64,000 bases of DNA, from positions 10,437,001 to 10,501,000 of the forward strand of contig NC_083385.1 in assembly GCF_031755915.1 (NCBI RefSeq), read 5' to 3'. Below the pieces are notes generated by a model. That model did no database searches. It saw nothing but the letters and a program-made list of their open reading frames with translations, and had not been told where the DNA came from. Below are positions 21,984 through 34,648 of this stretch, in pieces. The DNA is from Ziziphus jujuba (lineage: Eukaryota; Streptophyta; Magnoliopsida; Rosales; Rhamnaceae). Every line of letters starts with the position of its first letter. The stretch's first letter is position 1. The translations under genes were made by a program, and so were the position numbers.

Positions 21984-24340
21984 TCATCGACCACTCATCA
22001 CTGAGTTCACCCCACCTTTGTCTGCTAGCCTCAAAGTCTTCCTAAGTTCCAGGGCAGCCTGTTTACGATGACAAAAAAAAAACGCAAGGCCAAACCAATC
22101 ATGTTAGAAATTTATAATGATTTCCTCCAATCAATGACAGCTTAAAGAATTTGAGCACGCAAAGATACAGGGAAATATTGCTATTTTAACATCCTTTCTG
22201 ATAAGTTAATGGATCCACCAAATCTCATTGGATACGCAGAAGCAAATCAAATAATAGCAAGCTGCTGTCTCAATCGTAAGAGAACATACAGAGGACAAGA
22301 TCTTTTGACCAAGGAAGATCAAAATGCCTATGTAAGAAACAGGAAATTCTATCTAGAAGTCACATAGGAGGGCTTACTTTCTCAATTTTTCATATTCTGA
22401 TCAAACATCTACAGCATGATTTGTGACATAAATACATTAATGGATGATACGAGAAATCTAAACACCATTGTGGCAAATGCAGTCTCAGATACACGATGAC
22501 AAACTTACAGAAATATCACCCCAAAAAAGACAAAGTTGTAGAAGTTGAGGCAACAATTTGTAATACAACCTACACTATGTTAATTTAAGATAAAAATTAT
22601 CTAGAGGTTGACATACTTAAAGGAATCCAGAGTTGGAAATTATGTATCAATTTCTATGATTCAAGTCACTTATTTATTATCCAAACACCATCTTGAACTT
22701 ATGTGATAAAGCAACAAGACATCCAAACAAGTCAGCTACTATCACTTCTACTATAATTGGCTTGATCAGGTTTACCAACATCTAAGGGTAACCAGCATGC
22801 AGAAAGTATTAATTCGTTTAATTGGCCAACATGTACAGTGAATCAAAAAAGATATTAACACAAAACCATTTTTCTGATGATCATTATTAAATCTGATTTC
22901 TGTTCCATTCTTTAGAAGAATGGATTTTATAACAATCATGGAAATGGTGAAAAACTAAGTCCCTATTCAAGACTATTGAAACTATGTAGACCAAAACTTT
23001 CCCGTTCAAGAACAAGATAGCCAGGTATTTACCCAAATTCACCTAATGACAATTCAAGGCTCCTTTCCACCATTACAATATGGCAGAATGGGTGCTACTG
23101 AGACGTGCAATGCATCAGACCAAATAATTGCACAGATTGGTAGGAATCCCGAATCTGCATCAAGTTGGGTTGTAGCAAACACACAAACAGAAAAATGGAG
23201 CTTAACCCAGATTGTTCTCTGATGGGGAAAAGCTACTAAACCAAGCGTTGTGTTTTCAGCCTATACTCAATCTTTGAACAATTACAAGATAAAAATCAGG
23301 AAAGCTATTATAGAAGCTATAGTCATAAACGAGAGACTCCTCCAAATGTGTTTGACAAATAGCATTTTTGATCAACTAAATTTATATTAAAATAGTAACA
23401 TCAAAAAAATTTCATTACAATAGTAAGAAAAAAAATCAGAAGAAAATGTAAAATGGCATTTGACATATTGCATTGCCACAAATTCTAAAACTACCTAGAG
23501 TGCAGTTAATGTAAAGGAATAACTTCCCAATTATGATAGTGATTTAAGATTCTTATACAACCCAATCAAAGGTAAGTTACGCCAAAAAGTTACAAACTGA
23601 AAGCCCAAGAAGTAGGCTTTTGGGTTTCAAAATAAATAACGAGCAAATCGACACTCTAATCAATAATCTAATTGTTCGATAATATTAATTATTATATATT
23701 TAAAAAAAAAATGGCTGAGATAACGATAACGAACCGTTGATTGGACAGGAGGAGGATCGAGATCGATGGAGCGAACGGACATCTTAGCGATCTCAGAAAT
23801 GGCAGCCTCTCTAACACCAGGGACATCACTGGTTAAGTCCTCATAGGCAGCCTCGAATGCTTCCTGCCAGAATCGCGGTAATCTGATCCGACGGCTATTG
23901 GTGTAGATATCCCACATGTGCTTCACCACATTCTCCCTCTCCTCCATTTCCTTAAACCAAAAATTTCCCCAAACCCAAACTCAGAAAATTCCCAGAAAAG
24001 AAAAAAAATAAAAAAATGCTCGCAATTTCAACCAAGATCCAACTCCAAAAAACCACATAAATAACACGCAATCGTAATAGAACAAAACAAGGGAAATTAA
24101 ACTAACAAGAACGTCGAGATCATCGTGGATTGGAATGTCGAGGTCGTCGGAGAGACGATTAAGGTTTCCAGCCGACCACCGGAGAGTGACGGTGCCGGTG
24201 AACATAGACCAAAATGCGAGCAACAAAATGGCAGCCAATGCCCAGAACTTGTACCGTCCTTTGCCGAAAATTAGACTTGAATCCGAGCTCTCTTTCTTCG
24301 TGTTCGCTGTTGTTGTTGGAAGCCCATCATCATCCTTCAT
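21984..24340 (-). CDS. DUF1195 small membrane protein
   Basis: Three phase-0 exons (24107-24340, 23735-23950, 21984-22058) encode 174 aa. Residues about 30-52 (YKFWALAAILLLAFWSMFTG) form one strong transmembrane segment after a short, hydrophilic N-terminus, so the protein is probably a single-pass type. The soluble part contains WDIYTNSRRIRLPRFWQEAF and ends in ALELRKTLRLADKGGVNSVM. This matches my memory of Arabidopsis At4g36660, of similar length, which is also next to the PBRP gene. Its function is unknown; old database names calling it a polyol transporter come from the neighbouring gene. Intron 2 (22059-23734) is 1.7 kb and contains no other gene. Confidence 0.85.
22059..23734 (-). other. 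second intron of the DUF1195 gene
   Basis: Donor ACG then GTTCGT at 23734, acceptor GTAAACAG ending at 22059. 1676 nt of AT-rich DNA with stop codons in all frames and no recognised repeat or nested gene. Confidence 0.75.
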
Positions 24341-24831
24341 TCTGATTTAGACGGACAGAGAGATAGAGGAAAAAAAAAATCCAAAATCTTCACGGACACT
24401 AATTTTCTCCTATTATTTTATATTTATTTATTTTTCCCTATTTCTTAAAAAAAAAAAATCCCTAATTTCTGAGCTTTCGCTATTCCACTCTCTGAGTTTG
24501 GACTCTCAGATTTGAAAGTGAAAAAGAGTCCGATCTGATGCAAGAAAGAGAAAGAAAGAGCTTTTTTTTCCTTTCCTGCTGGGATTTGTCACTGTAACAG
24601 GGAAGGAACTCGGAGAGGAAGTGGTGGAATCAATTTTATATTTTGCGGGCCACCACATTATATTAATTTAAACTTTTGTTGACCTTTAATTGGATTTTAG
24701 GTTGATAGGTTATGGCGGGATGCTACTGGCCGTTGGATTTCAATAACAGAAAAAATTAAATTAGTATGCACACAGCCCGAAGCTACCGACTTTATACGTC
24801 GTCGTATTGATGAGTCTTAACATGAGACTTC

Positions 24832-24917
24832 AATCTTGATAGGGTTGAGGTTTTTTTTGGTGAATCTTGATGGGTTGAGTGTTTTTTTTTTTTTTTGGAT
24901 GAATTTGATGGGTTGAG
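24832..24917. repeat. triple repeat separated by poly(T)-GG(A)TG
   Basis: AATCTTGATGGGTTGAG, with small changes, occurs three times (24832-24849, 24863-24879, 24902-24917). Between copies sit T8-GGTG and T17-GGATG. The pattern looks like two nested insertions of a tiny poly(T)-tailed sequence, each duplicating about 17 bases of target. Confidence 0.55.
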
Positions 24918-25469
24918 TTTTCTTTATTAATCCACTTGGAGTTTTAATTAATTTATCCACCCAAATGATTATCTTTTTAATTTCATTTATTTTTATATTA
25001 TATTTTTTTGTAACTATTTTTATATTAGCTAATCATGTAATTACTGTCTCATTAAACGTTTTTATTAAAATAGTAACAACGATTTATTTATTTGGTAAAT
25101 TGGGAAAACAATAATAGTTTATAAATTTTATTAAAATAATTAATTATTTGGAAATCAAGTAATTTTTTTTATGTAAATTGGGAAGAAAAATTTTAATGGA
25201 TTGTAAAATTGGGGTAAAAATTTAAATGCATAATTTTTATTTTTTTTTGGATAAAGTGGGAAATAAATAAAGTCATTAGTTCTCATATTATAATTAACCA
25301 TTCGATTCAGTATTTGACATTTTTTCTGTTTCAAGTTCTTTTATTTTTCGAAACAACATCTTAAGTTCACTTTGCCTTTTAACAGAGTTTTCTAACATTC
25401 GATGAATCCATTTGCCAGTTGATGACCCATTTGCCCGATCGAGAATATACTCAACTTTTAAATGGGTTA

Positions 25470-25557
25470 GATTATTTAGAACTGTTCGATTACATATATT
25501 AATAAATGAATTTGATCATTTAGTGCTGTTCGATTGCAAATGTTGATAAATGAATTT
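25470..25557. repeat. 44-bp tandem repeat, two copies
   Basis: GAT(T/C)ATTTAG, then CTGTTCGATT and AATAAATGAATTT-like text recur with a 44-base period (25470-25513 and 25514-25557), with a degenerate third start. No function recognised. Confidence 0.55.
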
Positions 25558-26542
25558 AATCATTATTCAGATTACATATTGCATTGTCATCTAATCCAAC
25601 AATCCAACGTTTAAATCAAATCCATCCATTGAAGTTAAAAAGATCTTATAAAACATAACTTTATATTTGTATTAATTTTTTTTTTAGTTTTTTATACTCA
25701 TTTTTATATCCACCAATCATATAATGTAACTTATTTTAAATCATTAAAAAAAATAAAATAAATTAAATAAAAAAGAATAAATGCTTTTGAAAAGGTTAAA
25801 TTTTATTACGAATCACAAAAGAAAAGAAAAAAGACCGAAGATTCCCATCCCATAATTTCATCTTAAAACTAGTTGTAAATTTTTTTTACTATTTTCATAG
25901 TAGAGAGGAGAAAAGCACAATTGTTGTTTATTAAGGATAAAAACCATTCAACATTGCACAGGAACCCATAAATTTTCCATCTGAAAACGGAAGTCGTCTG
26001 CACTCTATAATATTTTATCATTGACTTTTCTTTTTTTTTTTTTTCTGAAAATATATTTTGATATTGGAGTTTATTACTTGATTCGGTATACTTGCTAACA
26101 CGTAGTCACCACCTTCTCTCTTCCGGAATCTTCAGAATAATATTATAATCTGTAATTAAATTCTCAACTTGCATGCACAGTTTCCGGGTCTTTGTTGGGT
26201 AAAAAGAGAGGCAAAGATTGAATGAATAACAAATAGATATGGCCGCATAAGAGAAAAAAAATTGAAAAAAACGACAATAATATTATTTATAATTTCATGC
26301 ATACAATGCCAAAACAAAGCATTGCCAGTTGCCAAGTCCTTGTACAGTAATATAGACAAATATATTGACAGACGTTATTATATAATAAAACGACCATCCA
26401 GATTACTTAACACTAATGATTTCTTCTACTTACTGATTAACTTCTAATAAGTTGCATAAATAAAATAATACTCAGTAAACCTTCGAAATACTAACTGATC
26501 ACGATCTCACTCCCTATTATTTTTTTGTCACAGACTAATTCT

Positions 26543-28190
26543 CTACACGCTACTAATTTTCTGCTGGATTTCTAATTCAGCAGTTCTAGACCCGTTTTTC
26601 TTCTTGCTGAAAAGCATTTCCATATCTTCCAATGGAACACCTTTTGTCTCAGGCAAAAAGAAAAAGAAAAACAACCAAGCCAATATAGATATACCAGCAA
26701 ACATAAAGAAAGCTCCACCAATGGTGATTGCCTTGTAAATAGAAATGAAACTCATAGAAACCGTAGCATTCATAACCCTGTTCACTGCTACCCCAACACT
26801 TGCACCTTGTGCTCTCAACTTCAGTGGAAAAATCTCAGAGCTATAAACCCAAGTAATCGGTCCCAAACCAATGGAGAAGAAAGCTACATAAGTATACACC
26901 GAAGCAATACTGAGTATTATTCCCCACATCAGCTTCTCCGTAGAATGTTCCACCATTGTTAAGCTAAAACCAAGCATAGACAGAGCCAATATCATACCCG
27001 TTACGCTCGTCAACAGTAGTCGTCGTCTTCCAACTCTGTCTAGTAAAAATGTCGCTGTCAAAATGAATATGGTTTTGGTTAGTCCGACTCCGACAGTGGC
27101 GAGCAAGAGCTTGTCTTTGCTTGTGACCCCGGCTTTCTTAAATATCCTCGGGCTGTACAAAACGACAGCTTCGATCCCCGTCGCGTGCTCAAAGAAATGG
27201 ATCCCAATCGCGGCGATCAATATCCATCGGACGGCTGGCCTTGGTCTGAGGAAAAGTTCTTTCCAAACACCTTGGCCTCGACTATTCGAGGGAAGCTCAA
27301 CGACGACGTTTTGGTCGCACTTTTCGTCGAATCCAGCGGCGAGTTTGATGTCGTTCAAACGGAGATAGGCTTCTTCTTTGGAATTCGATACTTGGAGGAG
27401 TATATTCTTGGCGTCTTCTAGACGGCCTTGCATGACTAACCACCTTGGGGATTCGGGCATTTTGAGAATGCACAAAGCCAAGGCGATCGAAGGGAGTGCT
27501 GCGATCCCAAGCATCATTCTCCACCCGAGTTTCAAGGTCAGTTTTCCGAAACCGAAATTCGATACATAACCGAGTAAGATTCCGAAACTGATGCAAAGCT
27601 CCGGTAGAGAAGTTAGAGTGCCTCGCGATGTAGGAGATGAAATCTCTGCCGAGTAAACCGGTGCGATCATTAGCGCAAACCCAACACCTATTCCTGCAAT
27701 GCATCTGCCGGCCATTAAAACGGCGTAGTTTGGACCGTAACCCATTAGAATTGCTCCCACCAAGAAAATAACGGAGGATAGAACAATTGTATATCTACGG
27801 CCAATATAATCGGATGTTCTTCCAGCTGTAAGGGATCCAATTAAAGCGCATAGATTTAGTATACCGGCAAGGACTTCCACTTGCACGTCGTTGATTTTCA
27901 GATCTTCTTTTATGAATATCATTGCTCCACTCATCACACCAGTGTCTATAAATAAATAATCAAAAAAGATTAATAAAAAATTGGATATATAAGAAATTTA
28001 AAAAATACATGTATAATAAGAAATCTGTATTTTAGCCAAAAAAAAAAATAAATAAAAGAAATCTGTATTGAGTGTAAATACCATAGCCAAATATAATGGA
28101 AATCATTGAGGCGACTATAGCACAGGCACATGCATACTTGTTGAACTTGGTCTGGCTTTCAATACTAATATTTTTATCCATTGAAGCCAT
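26543..28190 (-). CDS. PLT6: polyol/monosaccharide transporter (PLT family, MFS)
   Basis: Two exons (28082-28190 and 26543-27945, joined through a split Asp codon; intron 136 nt) encode 503 aa with about twelve transmembrane segments. It is a proton-coupled sugar/polyol transporter of the MFS superfamily, probably in the plasma membrane. Visible signatures are FGYDTGVMSGA at the end of TM1, GRTSDYIGRR in loop 2-3, PESPRWLV in loop 6-7, DRVGRRRLLL in loop 8-9 and LPETKG at the C-terminal end. The best match in memory is Arabidopsis At4g36670 (PLT6), which shares HFF-HA-GIEAV and MNATVSMSF. Odd feature: the usual Gln of HFFQH in TM7 is Glu289 (GAG, 27188-27190). The ATG at 28190 is preferred over an in-frame ATG 13 codons upstream. 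Confidence 0.93.
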
Positions 28191-28562
28191 GGTTGATGGT
28201 TTTCTCTCTCTCTGTATCTTTGTGTTCAATCACTGAATCTGAATATATCTTTATCAGTTTGTGAGAGACTAACAGACTCTATACATATCCAATTGCATTG
28301 ATCTCAGAAATGGAAAATATATAGTGGTAATGTATTGTGTAATGTAATAAAGCTGGAAACAAATTTGTCTGTCTCGTGGCACCCACAGGGACACAGTATC
28401 TTCTGCGTATATGAAAAAGGGAAATACAGGTTTAGATCTTTGATTAGATAAGGGAGAAAAGTACTCCACTGAAGACTGATTTCTGTTGAAAATTTTAATT
28501 AATGTGAAAATTAATCAAAATTTAATTTTAATTAATAAATTACTATGAAAACAGAAGAAAAG

Positions 28563-28757
28563 TTTTTTTTTTTTTTTTTTAGAGTGAGGATTTAATTCCA
28601 TTATTTATGAAATCCTTAAGGTCGTAATCATCTCCATCGTGGTGCCAATTGTCAATTTTTGCACGTAATTTATTTTGGATAAGAACGACAAGTAATCGAA
28701 CCTGTATATTCGGCTAATCGCCCTCTTGATGTGCCGCTCTGTCATTCACTCATACAA
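28563..28757 (-). mobile_element. SINE-like element, minus orientation
   Basis: Read on the minus strand, an A box TGACAGAGCGG (28744-28734) is followed 31 bases later by a B box GGTTCGATTAC (28702-28692). The body continues for about 110 bases and ends in an 18-base poly(A) tail (poly(T) on plus, 28563-28580). Spacing and length fit a tRNA-derived SINE. I could not find a convincing target-site duplication, so the exact 5' end is uncertain. Confidence 0.5.
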
Positions 28758-31367
28758 ACCATTTTTTAGACTTTGTACACAACCACTAAAGATGTCAATG
28801 ACTCTCCAAAATCAAGTGCTAATTTTGGATCCAAATTCCACGTACGGGAAAAGTATTGGGCGTTCATCTAAAAGTGCTTAATTGGTTTCTATACTAGGTT
28901 TTTTTTTTTTTTTTGGGTTCGTTGAGAATTCTGTTTTCAACTTTATGTGTGAAACTAGAAGTTGGTATAGTCTTCATGGTTGTGAGACATCTAAAAAGTG
29001 TAGAGGGAAAAAGTAAAGTAGAGTTGTTAATTTGGTAGGCATTTTTTTTTTCGTGTTTGGTTTTATGTTTTTTTTATTAATGATATATATGGTCGAAAAG
29101 AAGGTCATGAATATGATAGGCAAATTGGGTGGGCAGAAGAAATCGTGGCTCAAGATCACCGAAAGAGCAGGTCATGATCACTAACTCCACGAAACGAGGC
29201 TCTAATGCGAGAAAAAATTTAGAGCTTGGCTTGGTAGGATTTTTTGGTGGGGAACTTTTTCATTTTTCATTTGCAATTTATGACCGAATCTTTGTGAAAA
29301 CATCCGAAAATGCAAGCTTGATATGGACGGTTTAAGACTTTGGCAGACATGTACGGTAGGTGCGGTGAAAGAAAAGAGAGTAAAGCTCATTTTACGGAAA
29401 GGAAAAGAGGAAGAAAGATTCTCTTTTTTGTGTCCTTTTTTTGGTTTGATCTACCCATTACAACGTAAGATTTCGAAAATAGAAATTCCAGAAAATGTTT
29501 GATTGGATCACTTACCAAAATTTTAACCTTACCCAAAAAAAAAAAAAAAAAAAAAGGTTTTCTGACCCTACATGTCATCCATTTCATTTTTGGATCGGCC
29601 CTAAATTCAATTAAGAAAAATTAAATTCTGTGATGCACTTCAATATTTATCATGCTTTTTTCTTTAAAAAAAAAAGAAAGAATTTAGCATGAATTTCATA
29701 TGCTGCTTTGGAAAAACTAAATGGATTACTTTTTGGCTAAGGATGATTAATTACATCTTAATATATTTTGGGGTTAATGTATGTCAACATCTACCACTAT
29801 ATGTATATTTTGGAATTTAAATAGCTTTTCATAGTAATTAATTAGGCCCTGTTCCAAAGTTGAAAACTACCATCAAATAAATTGTAACCATTAAAATACC
29901 ATTATGGACTCCAAAAGAAAAAGATACCATCACGGAAAATATGTATACAAGGATTAATTATCTCAAAGACTCTTGAGAATCAAATCACCAAAAATAAAAT
30001 TAAAAAATAAAAAACTATTGAGAATTTTGAAGGCAAAAATATGTAAACAACCTCTTTTCTAAACTTAAATCTGGTATCGGAATTTCTTTTCAAAAACTTT
30101 GTTCATGGAGAACACTTTTTTTGGAGATAAAACATCCGCTCACATTTTAACTTTTTTGATTAACTTTTACTTCTAAAAGTTTGGGTTTCCATCCCAACTA
30201 TCTCTCTCTCTTTCTAATATAATACTTCGAGCTTCTGACTAATTTCTTTTTTTCTGTTTTCTTTTTTTCCTGAAAATGTTTTTAAGGTTATCTATAGATT
30301 ATGCTGCATATATGAACCTTTAAATGGCCAACACCTCAATTAAAGAACATACAGACCATCTTATTCCCATCATTGCTTTTGTCATTTAACGCCAACCATG
30401 CTGCTCAGATATATATATATATATATATATATAATTTAATCACCTCTCAACTCAAAAAAAATTTCTCAAATTTTACTTATGTATATGTATAATTTTATTT
30501 TACTGTCAAATTTCATCCAGTTTTTAGTAAGTGTAAATAATTTCTCTTTAAAATGAGACTGATTTTTTTCCCCAACATATATTACAAGTAGTCGAATGCT
30601 AATTGGTTAGCATAAGTCACCCAACATTTCTCCAAAAAAAAAAAAAAAAAAAATTACCATATGTTTGAACCATACAAAATAAACTGTGCAGTAGCTAATA
30701 TAAGTGATCATTTCATTTTCATCTATAAATGGATTACATTAAAAAAAAAAAAATGTATATCCTTGAACAAAAAATATACCTCATCGAAATGTTAGCCTCC
30801 CTAATAAGTTCCATGTTTTGAATTTATCCTGAGGGGGTAATCGAGGAGGCCATCAATTCTAATTTGGGCTTGCATTGGTTCCTTTTTTTGTTTTAATACG
30901 TACTTTTCTGTTTTGATAATTAAATTATAATCCTTTTATGGGTTTAATGTATATACTTAAAGAATAGGTTAATGATACGTACTTTGCCTAATAAACCTAA
31001 CTTTGATAGCTGGTCTTATAACTGTATGGTAGGGTTGTATTTAGCCGACAAAACTTTGAAACGTTGCAGACTTTGGACTAAAAATGATCTGTCCAATTTA
31101 TATGGCAAGTCAAAAAGATCATCAAGTCCTCTAATTTCATATAAATATTACATTATATGATACGAGACATTAAAGTATTGAAATGAAAAGCTATTTGAAT
31201 TCCGAAGTCAGGTACAATATGCAAAAAATATTTTACACTACACATCTAGCACAGCGAGTGATTTTTATTTTATTTTTTTATTTATTTTTTATTTGTGTGA
31301 ATGAGTGATGAATTGTTTATATAGAAACTGGTTTTCCGAAATTCACGAAAAAAGAGAGAGGACGCAC

Positions 31368-31500
31368 CGTAGACAAATACAATAGAGACGACAGGCGCGA
31401 TCAGTACGGCACATGCACAAGCGTACTTGTCGAGTCTTGTTTGGCTCAGGATTTTCCACGTCCCATCCATCATCCATGATTTGGTTTTCAACATTGCCAT
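31368..31500 (-). pseudogene. orphan first exon of a polyol transporter gene
   Basis: Codes for a 44-residue start similar to exon 1 of the intact transporter at 28082-28190: LDKYACACAVLIAPVVSIVF matches FNKYACACAIVASMISIIFG. It ends, like the intact exon, one base into a codon at a usable donor (G then GTGCGT at 31367). No second exon is present downstream on the minus strand before the intact gene. It is thus a truncated tandem duplicate, 3.2 kb upstream of its relative. The upstream bases also read as an acidic N-terminus in another frame, so a frameshift near residue 20 is possible. Confidence 0.75.
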
Positions 31501-32164
31501 TCTCTTCCATTTTCTGGTTTTCTTTACTGCTTCCCCGAAATCGAATTTGTACGCCTCTTTCTCTTTGTTTATTCACTCATATATAGAGGTGTTTGTAGGG
31601 GCATTTTTAATTGATGTGCTGTTTTTTTTTTTTTTTTTTTTAATATTATATATATATATACACAATATTCATAAATCACTGTTTAATAGCACAAACGGAA
31701 TTTATATTAAATCATCGTCCTCCATTTAAAAACCACGAAACTGCAAATTTATAAAATTCTTAATAATTTCCTTTTTTCTGGCGAATGAGACAGTAATTCA
31801 TTATTTGTATGTTATTGGCTCTTTAGCATATATACCCAAAAATTATTTTTTTATATTAATAGAAAAAATATTTTATATTAATATTAATAGTCTTCTGTAC
31901 TACATTGATCAAATATAATCTAAACAACTATTGGGGTAAATAAAGCTTGGATTGAGATTTGAGGTAAAATTTTTAGAGTGTATTTTTTAAAACTTTAATC
32001 TGAATTCTCAAATATTGAAAGATCCAAATCATGCACGGGTGGCAGAAAAAGGACCTTTAAGATTGGGTCAAAAGAAGAAAATGGCAAGGTGGGCCTCGAG
32101 CTATATGGACCTGAACACAAGGGCCTGTTAACTAACAAGGCTTGAAATAGGAATAGAAGAAGCG

Positions 32165-32560
32165 GTAAGGATGGCACCGGGGCACTTTAAAATGTGTCCC
32201 ATCCCCGTCCCGTTTCCCCGCTACGTTTGAATTCGAAAGGGACGGGGATTTTCCGTTGAAAAATCGGGATGGGACAGATTTTCCGTCTATATATGAAAAA
32301 AATTAATATTTAAAATTTTCAAATGTAGTTTTCATTTATTTCACATAAAAAAATATTTATACAAATTATTACATAAACATAATGTTTATAAACCATATGA
32401 TTAATATCATATAAATATATATATATATATATATGAATAAAAAAAATTATATATTTAAATAAATATGTATATGTATCCCTGACCAGGGCAAGTCTTCCCC
32501 CACTCCGTTTTCTGTTTAATCGGGAAATTTCTGCCCCATTAAAGACAAATCCCTGCAGAG
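32165..32560. repeat. GC-richer repeat fragment with GGGACGGGGATTTTCCG words
   Basis: An AT-rich landscape is interrupted at 32165-32290 by words such as CCCATCCCCGTCCCG and GGGACGGGGATTTTCCG, and again at 32475-32555 (CCCCCACTCCG, ATCGGGAAATTTCTGCCCC). The two parts flank a 180-base AT-rich core. Sequences of this style are common dispersed repeats in eudicot genomes; I cannot name the family. Confidence 0.35.
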
Positions 32561-34648
32561 ATCAGATTATGCAAGTTGTTTTGCCATTCATATAGAGTGC
32601 TGTTTAGCTATGAAATTAACGCTAACATTTTCAAAATAACCAATAGTTTAAAAAAGAGACAAAGTTGTAAGAAAAAAGAAGGAAAAGCGGTACTTAGCTT
32701 TGTGAAAGAGAATGGTCTAACGAGAGAAAGTGAAAGGAAAAGGAAGAGACATTTGCATGCAAAGATGATTTTGTTTCCTCGGATCCCCACCACCATGTGT
32801 TTGAGATCTTTGTTTTTTGGGTGATAGAGCTCTTTTAGGTCGATTATTGACTTTTCTTTCAGTCTATTCTGCGCCTACACATTTAATAATCCAAAGCTCA
32901 AAAGCTAGGCTCCTTTGTTCTAATTAGCATCAACAAAACCCCCTTGTAGATGCACAAGCAAATATACGAATTACTTCTTATTTAATGGTCCTAATTCACA
33001 ACATTATAAGTTAATTACATAAAATTAACTTCAAATGAAACAGCAAAATAGCTAAAATTATAATTCAATAATTAAAAAAAAAAGAAAAAAGAATCTCATG
33101 TAGTGGGATTTCCTTGCAAAACTAATATATTTTATTATTTTGAAAAAAAAATTTCCTGTAACAAATTTTGAAAGAAAAAGGTGTAGGTTGAGAGTATGAT
33201 AAATCATTATAAATAAATTAACAAATGATTTTCCAATTAAAAAAATAAGATGATGAAGGAGATAAGTATGATATGATAGTGACAGGGAGAGAGGACAAGA
33301 GAGGTGCTTTTAGTACTGTTTTTCTCTTTAAGTTTTGACTATCTATCCTTTCTCTTCTTAGAAAATAACCCACACCCAAATCCGAGGACATCACTACTCA
33401 TAAGCTCTCAGACAGGCGCTCTATCCCCTTCTCTGCTAACGAAGAGACGAAGATTCTCTTTCATCTTTCTTTCATTTCTTTTTATCTTTTTTCTTTTCTT
33501 AGCGCTGCAACTGCCTTCTCAGGGATTTCTTATATATTCTTATAAGTGGTACCTTGCAGCATCACCCACCTCATATACAGTTTCCTCAGCATATATATTA
33601 AAGCAAAAACAATCTTTGGCCATGCTATGTTGGAATAATTAATTTATTTGGCTCCTGGTCTGAAATCATTTGTAATATCAGTATATGTCCTATCATTTTC
33701 AAAATCTTGATGCATGGATTACATATAATTTTATGTAGGATATATTACCAAATTACATATAATCAAATATAAAAAAGCTAGTTTGATAAAATTTGTTTAC
33801 TAATCTACATATATGTTATATATATATATACATTTGTCAATATTATAACAGGGAGAAGGAGATTTCATTTAGATCAAAGTTTTAGTTTTGGATACGGAAG
33901 TGTATTATTCTTTGTGAATTTTAGCTCTAGGCCCTAGCCTAATGTGTGGTATGTAATTGAAACCAGCTTTTAGGGATGGACTTTTGTCATGACTTTATTG
34001 ACCTTGGCTACCAAAACGGATGCAAATAGAATAAAATATAATGGTTGATGGGTGCATCATGTTGTTTACAGTAATAATGTATTAAACAGATAGTTTAAAA
34101 AAAAAAAAAAAAAGCTCAACCTGCAGGGCCTGAGAAACTTCAGAATTTTGTAATTTTCTAATATGCTAAAGAATCCCTCAGCGTACGGCCTGATACACTC
34201 AGATCATGTATATAATCATAATATCTGTATATTTATCATATCTCGTTTTGACAAGCTTGTCTACTGGGAAGGCGGCCCCTTTGCCTTTAGCAATTTTCCC
34301 CTGCCCGTACATAATTCTACTACAGAAAACCACACCCATCCGCATAAATTTAAAATTTTGCACCAAAATATTACAATACAAACCAAAAGAAAGAACAATA
34401 TCATAGGTTACAATCCTTTTATACATAATATAAAAACTGAAATAATAATAATAATAATAATAAAAGAATCTATAATAAATTTAACCTAGCATATAAGGCT
34501 ACATCATATAATAAATTAATAATAGCCCAGTAATATTGTTGCAGTGTGTCATAAAATAGTAGATAACAGTATATTTTCCTCCCCTCTTGGTCCCCCGGGG
34601 TACCCATCCCAAGCTATTATTAGAATAAATAATTAATTTCCAGCTCCC

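Larger units (their letters stand above)
24341..26542. other. AT-rich intergenic DNA
   Basis: The first 300 bases form the promoter and leader of the DUF1195 gene, including a GAAAGA-rich stretch at 24542-24560. Beyond that lie two small repeat clusters (24832-24917 and 25470-25557, separate entries) and AT-rich sequence with no recognised gene. The right end is the 3' region of the polyol transporter. Confidence 0.7.
28760..34600. other. gene-poor, AT-rich region
   Basis: Nearly 6 kb without an intact gene. It contains poly(A/T) tracts (28899-28914, 29534-29554, 30635-30653, 31621-31641, 34098-34115), a (TA)n run at 30411-30433, an (AT)n run near 32417-32434, a (TAA)n run at 34441-34462, an orphan transporter exon (31368-31500) and a GC-richer repeat fragment (32165-32560). 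Short open frames such as 33304-33642 show no recognisable domain. Confidence 0.65.

Noticed and set aside
33272..33460. GTGACAGGGAGAGAGGAC, resembling miR156 (a miRNA gene)
   Set aside because: Several mismatches to the mature miRNA and no complementary arm within 250 bases, so no hairpin precursor.
33304..33642. 112-aa open frame in the gene-poor region
   Set aside because: Pyrimidine-rich, hydrophobic chance frame without family resemblance, no splice or promoter support.
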